Assembly (NCBI GenBank): GCA_013817465.1
Contig: JACDCP010000162.1
Coordinates: 1-7,335 of the forward strand
Direction: 5' to 3'
Length of the DNA: 7,335 bases
Source: Gammaproteobacteria bacterium
GTDB lineage: Bacteria > Pseudomonadota > Gammaproteobacteria > Steroidobacterales > JACDCP01
Every line of letters starts with the position of its first letter. Positions within the stretch are counted from its first letter, which is position 1. A program made the translations under genes and the position numbers. Positions 1-6,367 of the stretch are shown here, piece after piece. Below the pieces are notes generated by a model. The model saw only the letters and a list, made by a program, of their open reading frames with translations, had not been told where the DNA came from and did not search any database.

Positions 1-15
1 TTTCGCTCTGCGAAA
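1..15. repeat. Short perfect hairpin 3' of gatC
   Basis: TTTCGC (1-6) and GCGAAA (10-15) form a perfect 6-bp inverted repeat around a TCT loop, 18 bases past the gatC stop codon. It lies in the presumed gatC-gatA spacer. The window ends at base 1, so a following T-tract cannot be judged and I do not call it a terminator. A repeat of this size can occur by chance. Confidence 0.4.
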
Positions 16-32
16 ATCAGGAACGTCCCATT

Positions 33-320
33 TTACTCCATGACTCGCGGCACGACGTAAAAGCCGTCCTCAACGCGCGGCGCGTCCTGCTGGAAGCGCG
101 CGCGCTGATCGGTTTCCGTCACCGCGTCGGCGCGCAGGCGCTGCGTCATGTTCAACGGATGGGCCATGGGCCGCACATCTTTCGTGTCGGCGTTGCGAAG
201 CTGGTCGACGAATTCGATGATGCGCGACAGCTTTTCGGCGAGGGGCGGTATTTCCTCGGGCGTGATCTCGAGGCGCGCAAGATGCGCGATGTTCTCGACT
301 TCGCTGCGGGTCAGGGACAT
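33..320 (-). CDS. gatC: GatC, subunit C of Asp-tRNA(Asn)/Glu-tRNA(Gln) amidotransferase
   Basis: GatC is the small subunit of the cytoplasmic GatCAB complex, which converts mischarged Glu-tRNA(Gln) or Asp-tRNA(Asn) to Gln-tRNA(Gln) or Asn-tRNA(Asn). It wraps around and stabilises GatA. The 95-residue product has the usual family length and pattern: an N-terminal helix beginning MSLTRSEVENIAHLARLEI, then FVDQL (37-41), DT (45-46), the PMAHPL motif (51-56), QRLRAD (60-65), and a C-terminal FYVVPRVME ending. The open frame extends upstream to 416, but those 32 extra residues do not resemble GatC, so I chose the ATG at 318-320, although the Shine-Dalgarno there is weak. The gene is divergent from mreB. 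gatA and gatB are expected to follow beyond the left edge; this is inference from family gene order and cannot be seen here. Confidence 0.95.
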   Translation of the reverse strand: MSLTRSEVENIAHLARLEITPEEIPPLAEKLSRIIEFVDQLRNADTKDVRPMAHPLNMTQRLRADAVTETDQRARFQQDAPRVEDGFYVVPRVME

Positions 321-357
321 TTCGGTTTCGCGGGAACGATTCGGAAAAAACCGAGTA

Positions 358-363
358 ATCATA
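358..363 (-). promoter_or_regulatory. Candidate -10 box for gatC
   Basis: On the minus strand this reads TATGAT, matching the sigma-70 -10 consensus at five of six positions. It would start transcription near 351, about 30 bases ahead of the gatC ATG. No convincing -35 hexamer sits 16-18 bases upstream (the 17-base position reads CGGATT), so this is a half-supported promoter call. Confidence 0.4.
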
Positions 364-372
364 CACCTACGC

Positions 373-1503
<1,131 letters not shown>

Positions 1504-1566
1504 AGCGGCCACCCGCCGCGGAAAGTTCCAGGAAATCTCTGACCGATCACGATTCCGTCGTTCCGG

Positions 1567-1644
1567 CGTCGTCACCCGGCGAAAGCGGGGGCGAAATCCA
1601 GTGTTTTCAAGAATCTCGATACCGGGCTGCCGCCGATGCGACGG
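1567..1644. repeat. Degenerate interspersed palindromic repeat
   Basis: The left arm runs from CGTCGTCACCCGGCGAAAGC into GAAATCCAG (1593-1601). The right arm runs from ATCTCGAT (1613-1620) through ACCGGGCTGCCGCCGATGCG to ACGG. Reverse-complementing the right arm recovers CGTCG, CGGCG, AGC and ATCGAGAT in the same order as the left arm (CGTCG, CGGCG, AGC, AAATCCAG), around a central TGTTTTCAAGA. This resembles the familiar proteobacterial interspersed repeat whose arms carry a GCGAAAGC hairpin and an ATCCAG core. Resemblance to that family is from memory. Many mismatches suggest an old, decaying copy. Confidence 0.55.
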
Positions 1645-1692
1645 ATTGCACAGAGGTTCCTCAACTGTGATGGGATCGGTGCGGGGTTGCCT

Positions 1693-1703
1693 GCCCTACG
1701 GGC
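1693..1703. repeat. GCCC-TAC-GGGC hairpin in mreC leader
   Basis: A perfect 4-bp GC stem (1693-1696 with 1700-1703) closes a three-base loop. It differs by one loop base from the hairpin at 5213-5223 ahead of rodA. It is very short, so it could be coincidence, or part of a decayed repeat carrying GTAG on the minus strand (1696-1699). Confidence 0.35.
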
Positions 1704-1743
1704 GTAAAATCGACAGCGGCATCGGCGGGACGAACCTTTACGC
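1702..1743. repeat. 7-bp inverted repeat GCGTAAA / TTTACGC in mreC leader
   Basis: GCGTAAA (1702-1708) is the exact reverse complement of TTTACGC (1737-1743), with a 28-base spacer. The second arm ends 50 bases before the mreC start codon. It could be the stem of a leader RNA or a protein-binding dyad; nothing else in the sequence decides which. Confidence 0.4.
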
Positions 1744-1793
1744 GTCACGTGGCTGCCACACGCAGCCGGAGCCACACCAGCCGATCCGCCGCT

Positions 1794-2762
1794 ATGTCAT
1801 TCAACGAAACCGACGCGAAACCGCTGTTCCTGAGGGGACCTTCACTGGGCACGCGCGTGTTCCTGTTTGCCGTAGCGTCGATTCTGTTGATGATCCTCGA
1901 CCAGCGGGAGCATCACCTGACCACGATCCGCAACACGCTGTCCGTCGCCGTCTATCCGATCCGGGCCCTCGCGGATCTGCCTTTCAGCGCACAGGAGTGG
2001 CTGCATGAAACCTTTGCTGCGCGCGCTCGCCTGCAGGAACAGAATGCGCGCCTGAGACACCGGCAGCTCGTGATCGCGGCGAAGTTGCAACGCTTCGCAG
2101 CGCTCGAGGCGGAGAATACGCGCCTGCGCGAGCTCATGGATTCGACCGCCCAGGTCGCCGACCGCATTCTGGTCGCCGAGATCATGGCGGTCGATCTCGA
2201 CCCTTATCGTCATCGCATCGCTCTCAACAAGGGCACGCGCGACGGCGTCTACCAGGGCCAGGCGATCCTCGATGCGCAGGGCATCGTCGGCCAGGTGACG
2301 CGTGCCGAGCCCCTGTCGTCCGAGGCCGTGCTGATCAGCGACCCGAGCCATGCCATGCCGGTGCAGGTCAACCGCAACGGCCTGCGCACCATAGCGGTAG
2401 GCACCGGCGACATCGCGCGGCTTGCCCTGCCTTTCCTGCCCAACAACGCGGACATCCGACCCGGCGATCTGCTGATCTCCTCCGGGCTCGGCGGCGGATT
2501 TCCCGCCGGCTATCCCGTAGCGCGTGTCGCCCAGGTCGATCGCGCCCCGGGCGAGCCGTTCGCGAAAGTCAGTGCCGAACCCATGGCGGCGCTCAATCGC
2601 GACCGCGAAGTGTTGCTCGTCTGGTCACGCGTGGAAACGCCGGAATTCGTCGAAGCGGAAGATGACGGCGCCGGCGAGCCGCCTGCCGAGCCCATCGGCG
2701 ATCCGACGGCGGCGCCTCCCGCCGAGGAGGAGCCCGCGGTTCCCGAGGATGAGCCGGAATGA
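1794..2762 (+). CDS. mreC: MreC, periplasmic scaffold of the Rod complex
   Basis: MreC is an inner-membrane protein whose periplasmic part binds PBP2 and is thought to activate it within the Rod complex. The 322-residue product has a short cytoplasmic N-terminus, one membrane segment at about 19-36 (GTRVFLFAVASILLMILD), a charged coiled coil at about 73-117 rich in Arg, Leu, Glu and Gln, and the two-beta-domain MreC fold from about 125 to 277. Family motifs include NKGTRDGVYQGQ (145-156), GIVGQV (163-168), DPSHAMPVQV (183-192), GDLLISSGLGG (224-234) and FPAGYPVARV (236-245). After 280 there is a proline-, alanine- and glutamate-rich acidic tail of about 42 residues. The ATG at 1794 was chosen because the upstream extension to a GTG at 1749 is not MreC-like. 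Its stop overlaps the mreD start in ATGA, suggesting coupled translation. Confidence 0.97.
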   Translation: MSFNETDAKPLFLRGPSLGTRVFLFAVASILLMILDQREHHLTTIRNTLSVAVYPIRALADLPFSAQEWLHETFAARARLQEQNARLRHRQLVIAAKLQRFAALEAENTRLRELMDSTAQVADRILVAEIMAVDLDPYRHRIALNKGTRDGVYQGQAILDAQGIVGQVTRAEPLSSEAVLISDPSHAMPVQVNRNGLRTIAVGTGDIARLALPFLPNNADIRPGDLLISSGLGGGFPAGYPVARVAQVDRAPGEPFAKVSAEPMAALNRDREVLLVWSRVETPEFVEAEDDGAGEPPAEPIGDPTAAPPAEEEPAVPEDEPE

Positions 2763-3241
2763 GCGCCAGGCAGCGTCTGTGGCCGATCATCCTGTATCTC
2801 ATCGCCGCCATGATTCTCTCGGTGCTGCCGATGCCGGATTGGGCGGCGCCGTTCCGGCCGGACTGGGTCGGGCTGACGCTGATATTCTGGTCGATGCACC
2901 TGCCGCGGCGCTTCGGCCTCGGTGCGGCCTGGCTTTCGGGGCTTGCGCTCGATGCGCTCAAGGGCGCACTGCTCGGGCAGCACGCGCTCGCGCTGACGAT
3001 CGTAGCCTTCTTCACGCTCAAGTTCCGGCTGCGCCTGCGGGTATTCCCGATCTGGCAGCAGAGCGTGACCGTACTGGCGCTGATCGCGGTTTACGAATTC
3101 ATTCTCTACTGGGTGGATGGCATGGCCGGCCGCTCGGTCGACGGCACGGACCGCTGGATACCGGTCGTCACCAGTGCCGTCATCTGGCCGCTGGTCGCGC
3201 TGTTCTTCGGCCGTCTGCAGCGACGGCTGGCGTTTGAGTGA
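2759..3241 (+). CDS. mreD: MreD, membrane subunit of the Rod complex
   Basis: MreD is a small polytopic inner-membrane protein that works with MreC in linking MreB to the wall synthases; its exact activity is not settled. The 160-residue product is very close to the length of E. coli MreD (162 as I recall). It is strongly hydrophobic with about five or six membrane segments, around 7-24, 36-48, 52-72, 74-89, 100-118 and 133-151. The family-typical PDWVGL (34-39) and the Gly- and Leu-rich stretch from GLALDALKG (61-69) to LGQHAL (72-77) are present. Basic residues after the third and fourth segments and near the C-terminus (RLQRR, 152-156) suit cytoplasmic loops. It starts inside the mreC stop (ATGA) and its TGA shares one base with the mrdA ATG (TGATG), so both ends look translationally coupled. 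Confidence 0.96.
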   Translation: MSARQRLWPIILYLIAAMILSVLPMPDWAAPFRPDWVGLTLIFWSMHLPRRFGLGAAWLSGLALDALKGALLGQHALALTIVAFFTLKFRLRLRVFPIWQQSVTVLALIAVYEFILYWVDGMAGRSVDGTDRWIPVVTSAVIWPLVALFFGRLQRRLAFE

Positions 3242-5109
3242 TGGCCAGCACTCTGTTCGTCAGCAACATTCGCCTCAAGGATCACTGGTCCGAGCAGCGC
3301 CTGTTCGTGCGCCGCACCATCATGGCTTCGGTCCTGGTCACTGCGCTGATGATTTTCGTCGTCGTGCGCCTGACCGAGCTGCAGGTGCTGAATTACCAGC
3401 ACTTCACCGATCTCTCGCAGGGCAACCGTATCCGCATCGAGCCCGTGCCGCCGACCCGGGGCCTGATCTACGACCGGAATGGCATCCTGCTCGCCGAGAA
3501 CCTGCCCGCCTATCAGCTCGAGATGACTCCGGAACAGGTGCCGGACATCGAAGGCACGCTCGCGCGCCTCGAGGCGCTCGGGTTCATTCGCGAGCAGGAC
3601 GAGGAGCGCATCCGCAGCACGCTCGCTTCGCAAAGCCTCTTCAAGGGCGTGCCGCTCCGCTTTCGCCTGACCGAGGAAGAGGTTGCGCGCTTCGCGGTAC
3701 GGCGACCTTTGTTTCCCGGCGTCGACATTCGCGCGAGCCTCACCCGTCACTACCCATACGGGCCGACCGCCGTGCACGCCATCGGTTACGTTGGCAGCAT
3801 CAGCAAGGAGGATCAGGCGCGCCTCGATCCCGCCGCGTACGCAGGCACCTCGCACGTCGGCAAGATCGGCCTCGAACGGACCTACGAGGACGCCCTGCAC
3901 GGCGCGGCCGGTGTGCGCCAGGTGCTCGTCAACGTGCAGGGCCGCGCGCTGTCCACGCTCTCCGGCGATGCCCCGCGCCCAGGCCGTAACCTCATCCTGA
4001 GCCTCGATCTCGACATGCAGCTCGCCGCCGAGGCTGCGCTCGAGGGCCGGCGCGGCGCGATCGTCGCCATCGACCCGCGCAACGGCGAGGTGCGCGTGTT
4101 CGCGAGCATGCCCGGCTACGATCCGAACGCCTTCGGCGAAGGCCTGTCCGTGCAGGAGTTCCAGGACCTTCAGTCCGACCCCGACCAGCCGCTGTTCGAC
4201 CGCGCGATGCGCGGCCACTATCCGCCAGGCTCGACCATCAAGCCGGTCATCGCGCTTGCAGGCCTCAGCTATGAAGTCGTCGATCCCGAACGCACGATTT
4301 TCTGCGGCGGTTTCTATCGCCTGCCGGACCATACCCACAGATACCGCGACTGGAAACGCGAAGGCCACGGCCGTATGAACCTGCACGATGCCATCGTGCA
4401 GTCCTGCGACGTGTACTTCTACGAGCTGGCGCTGGCGCTCGACATCGATCGCATGCACGACTTCGCGGTCCAATTCGGCGCCGGCAGCCCGACCGGCATC
4501 GACATCATGGGCGAAAAACCCGGTGTCATGCCCTCCCGCGACTGGAAGCGGCGCGCGTTTTCGCGGCGCGAAGATCAGGTCTGGTTTCCGGGCGAGACGC
4601 TGATCACCGGCATCGGCCAGGGCTTCACGCTGATGACGCCCCTGCAAGTCGCGCACGTGACGGCAACGCTCGCCGCGCGCGGGCAACGTTTCGAGCCCTC
4701 GCTGGTCAGCGCGATCGAAGACCCGCTGTCCGGCGAGCGCATCGAGCGCCAGCCGCGCGAGCTCGAGCCGGTGCGCGGCGTCGATCCGGCCCAGTGGGAG
4801 CGTGTGCTCGGGGCAATGCGCGACGTCGTCCACGGACCGCGCGGCACCGCGCGTGCGATCGCGAGCTCGGAATATGAAATCGCAGGCAAAACCGGCACCG
4901 CGCAGGTCTTCACCGTGCCGCAGGAGGAGAGCTACGACGCCGAGGAGGTCGAGGAACGCCTGCGTGACCACGCGCTGTTCATCGCGTTCGCGCCGTTCGA
5001 GCAGCCGGAAATCGCGATCGCCGTGCTCGTCGAGAACGGCGGCAGTGGCAGCAAGACGGCGGCGCCAGTGGCGCGTCAGGTGCTCGACAGCTATTTTGGC
5101 AGCGAATGA
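3241..5109 (+). CDS. mrdA: Penicillin-binding protein 2, elongation-specific transpeptidase
   Basis: PBP2 is the class B penicillin-binding protein of the Rod complex; it cross-links peptides on new strands made by RodA. The 622-residue product matches E. coli PBP2 (633) in size. Order: short cytoplasmic N-terminus, membrane anchor about 25-44, the pedestal region starting with PTRGLIYDRNG (71-81), then the transpeptidase domain from about 250. The catalytic motifs are SxxK as STIK (Ser331 nucleophile, Lys334), SxD as SCD (388-390), and KTGTAQ (550-555). The Asp in the second motif, where most PBPs have Asn, is normal for PBP2. PGYDPN (291-296), YRDW (368-371), GHGRMN (375-380) and RLRDHALF (573-580) are further family landmarks. 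A GTG three bases upstream (3238) is in frame, but the ATG giving a TGATG overlap with mreD is preferred. C355, D370, H376 and C389 could form a metal site (see findings). A 121-base gap with repeats separates it from rodA. Confidence 0.98.
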   Translation: MASTLFVSNIRLKDHWSEQRLFVRRTIMASVLVTALMIFVVVRLTELQVLNYQHFTDLSQGNRIRIEPVPPTRGLIYDRNGILLAENLPAYQLEMTPEQVPDIEGTLARLEALGFIREQDEERIRSTLASQSLFKGVPLRFRLTEEEVARFAVRRPLFPGVDIRASLTRHYPYGPTAVHAIGYVGSISKEDQARLDPAAYAGTSHVGKIGLERTYEDALHGAAGVRQVLVNVQGRALSTLSGDAPRPGRNLILSLDLDMQLAAEAALEGRRGAIVAIDPRNGEVRVFASMPGYDPNAFGEGLSVQEFQDLQSDPDQPLFDRAMRGHYPPGSTIKPVIALAGLSYEVVDPERTIFCGGFYRLPDHTHRYRDWKREGHGRMNLHDAIVQSCDVYFYELALALDIDRMHDFAVQFGAGSPTGIDIMGEKPGVMPSRDWKRRAFSRREDQVWFPGETLITGIGQGFTLMTPLQVAHVTATLAARGQRFEPSLVSAIEDPLSGERIERQPRELEPVRGVDPAQWERVLGAMRDVVHGPRGTARAIASSEYEIAGKTGTAQVFTVPQEESYDAEEVEERLRDHALFIAFAPFEQPEIAIAVLVENGGSGSKTAAPVARQVLDSYFGSE

Positions 5110-5130
5110 GACGCTGGATGGAAACGATTT

Positions 5131-5151
5131 GTAGCGCGCATTTCAATGCGC
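5131..5151 (+). repeat. GTAG-type REP element, + orientation
   Basis: The element reads GTAG (5131-5134), one spacer base, GCGCATT (5136-5142), loop TC, and AATGCGC (5145-5151): a perfect 7-bp stem with a two-base loop. A GTAG head followed by a hairpin is the hallmark of REP sequences mobilised by REP-associated tyrosine transposases (RAYTs), described for example in Stenotrophomonas. It pairs with the element at 5177-5197, which has exactly the same geometry. Confidence 0.7.
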
Positions 5152-5176
5152 CCGCCCGCGGCGTGGGAAATGGATG

Positions 5177-5197
5177 GCCGACTGAAGTCGGCTCTAC
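5177..5197 (-). repeat. GTAG-type REP element, - orientation
   Basis: Read on the minus strand, GTAG (5197-5194) is followed by one spacer base, GCCGACT (5192-5186), loop TC, and AGTCGGC (5183-5177). The layout (GTAG, one base, 7-bp perfect stem, TC loop) is identical to the element at 5131-5151, but the stem sequence differs completely in its middle, so the structure rather than the primary sequence is shared. The two face each other, as in a BIME-type REP doublet. Confidence 0.72.
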
Positions 5198-5212
5198 GGC
5201 GACCCTACCCCG

Positions 5213-5223
5213 GCCCTGCGGGC
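5213..5223. repeat. GCCC-TGC-GGGC hairpin just before rodA
   Basis: A perfect 4-bp GC stem (5213-5216 with 5220-5223) with a three-base loop ends seven bases before the rodA GTG. It occupies the place where a Shine-Dalgarno sequence would be expected, and none is visible there. Confidence 0.4.
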
Positions 5224-5230
5224 AACTCCT

Positions 5231-6367
5231 GTGATATTTTCGGAAGGCTATCAGTACGAGAAACGGCGCCCTCTGGGTTACGCGGCACGGCTGCTGCGTG
5301 ACCTGCACCTCGACGGGCCGCTGCTCGCGGGTCTGCTCGCCGTCAGCAGCCTCGGCCTCATCGTGCTGTACAGCGCATCCGGGAAAAGCCCGGAGCTGTT
5401 CGTGCAGCAGCTCGTGCGACTCGGCGTCGCGTTGGTGGCGCTCGTTATCGCCGCCCAGTTCCCACCTAAGATCCTGCGCGCCTGGGCGCCGTGGGCATAT
5501 CTCATCGGCCTCGTCCTGCTCACGCTCGTACTGCTGGTTGGGGAGATCGGCAAGGGTGCTCAGCGCTGGCTGGACGTGGGGATCCTGCAATTCCAGCCAT
5601 CTGAGATTATGAAGCTCGGCGTGCCGATGATCGGCGCCTGGTACCTGCACGACCGCCGGCTGCCGCCGAATACCGGTAACCTGCTCGCGCTCGGCGTCCT
5701 TATCCTTCTGCCGACGGTACTCATCGCGCAGCAGCCCGATCTCGGCACCGCTACCTTGATCGCCAGCGCCGGAGTCTTCGTCGTGCTGCTGGCGGGACTG
5801 CGCCTGCGTGCCATCTTCCTCATCGGCGCGCTGGCCGTCAGCCTGGCGCCGGTGCTCTGGCACTTCATGCACGATTATCAGCGCCAGCGCGTGCTGACGT
5901 TTTTCGATCCGGAAAGCGATCCGCTCGGTGCGGGATACCACATCATCCAGTCTAAGATCGCCATCGGCTCTGGCGGCATCTTCGGCAAGGGCTGGCTCAA
6001 TTCGAGCCAGGCCCATCTCGAGTTCCTGCCCGAAAGCCAGACGGACTTCATCTTCGCGGTGCTCGGCGAGGAGTTCGGCCTGCTCGGTCTGCTGCTGATT
6101 CTCGTGCTGTACCTGTTCGTCATCGGCCGGGGGCTGTTCATCGCCGTGCAGGCGCAGGACACCTTCTCGCGGCTGCTCGCCGGCAGCATCAGCCTGACGT
6201 TCTTCGTCTACGTGTTCGTCAACGTCGGCATGGTCACGGGCATACTGCCCGTGGTGGGGGTGCCGCTGCCGCTCGTCAGCTACGGCGGCACGTCGATGGT
6301 GACCTTGATGGCGGGATTCGGTATTCTCATGTCGATTCACACGCATCGGAAGCTACTGCCGACGTGA
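5231..6367 (+). CDS. rodA: RodA, SEDS-family peptidoglycan glycosyltransferase
   Basis: RodA polymerises lipid II into glycan strands during elongation and works as a pair with PBP2. The 378-residue product is polytopic, with about ten membrane segments, and is near the length of E. coli RodA (370). Landmarks: YSASG (47-51), QRWLDVG (111-117), FQPSEIMKL (121-129), QPDLGT (168-173), SDPLGAGYH (229-237), GWLNSSQAHLEFLPESQTDF (254-273), in which Asp272 corresponds to the Asp that is essential in characterised RodA proteins, and the C-terminal PLVSYGGTS (347-355). The start is a GTG: no ATG or other good start lies near the required N-terminus, and the next Met is at residue 127. No Shine-Dalgarno precedes the GTG; a GGAAGG (5242-5247) lies just inside the frame but has no start codon at proper spacing after it. 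The stop overlaps the mltB start in GTGA. Confidence 0.97.
   Translation: MIFSEGYQYEKRRPLGYAARLLRDLHLDGPLLAGLLAVSSLGLIVLYSASGKSPELFVQQLVRLGVALVALVIAAQFPPKILRAWAPWAYLIGLVLLTLVLLVGEIGKGAQRWLDVGILQFQPSEIMKLGVPMIGAWYLHDRRLPPNTGNLLALGVLILLPTVLIAQQPDLGTATLIASAGVFVVLLAGLRLRAIFLIGALAVSLAPVLWHFMHDYQRQRVLTFFDPESDPLGAGYHIIQSKIAIGSGGIFGKGWLNSSQAHLEFLPESQTDFIFAVLGEEFGLLGLLLILVLYLFVIGRGLFIAVQAQDTFSRLLAGSISLTFFVYVFVNVGMVTGILPVVGVPLPLVSYGGTSMVTLMAGFGILMSIHTHRKLLPT

Larger units (their letters stand above)
5110..5230 (+). other. Intercistronic mrdA-rodA region carrying REP pair
   Basis: This 121-base gap has no coding potential that I can recognise. It contains two inverted GTAG-headed hairpins (5131-5151 and 5177-5197) and a short GCCC/GGGC hairpin at 5213-5223 directly ahead of rodA. 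There is no T-run after any of the stems, so an intrinsic terminator is not apparent and read-through to rodA is expected. Structured repeats between cistrons can stabilise the upstream message or change the relative expression of neighbours; that role is inferred only. Confidence 0.8.

Noticed and set aside
16..31. ATG at 29-31 on the minus strand as a possible gatA start
   Set aside because: The frame stops after four codons, so gatA must begin beyond the left edge.
1601..2008. A 135-codon plus-strand frame spanning the mreB-mreC gap
   Set aside because: It runs over repeat sequence and then overlaps the start of mreC out of frame; no protein family character and no ribosome-binding site.
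3106..4971. A 621-codon open frame on the minus strand opposite mrdA
   Set aside because: The plus strand encodes PBP2 with all catalytic motifs. The antisense product is Arg-, His-, Asp- and Ala-rich low-complexity sequence typical of antisense frames in GC-rich genes, with no family signature.
5110..5230. Rho-independent terminator between mrdA and rodA
   Set aside because: Stable stems are present, but none is followed by a T-run in either direction, and the two-base loops with GTAG heads fit REP elements better.
4979..6346. A 455-codon open frame on the minus strand opposite the end of mrdA and rodA
   Set aside because: It crosses two unmistakable plus-strand genes and a repeat-bearing gap. 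Its composition (Gln, His, Glu, Arg) is that of reverse-read membrane-protein codons.
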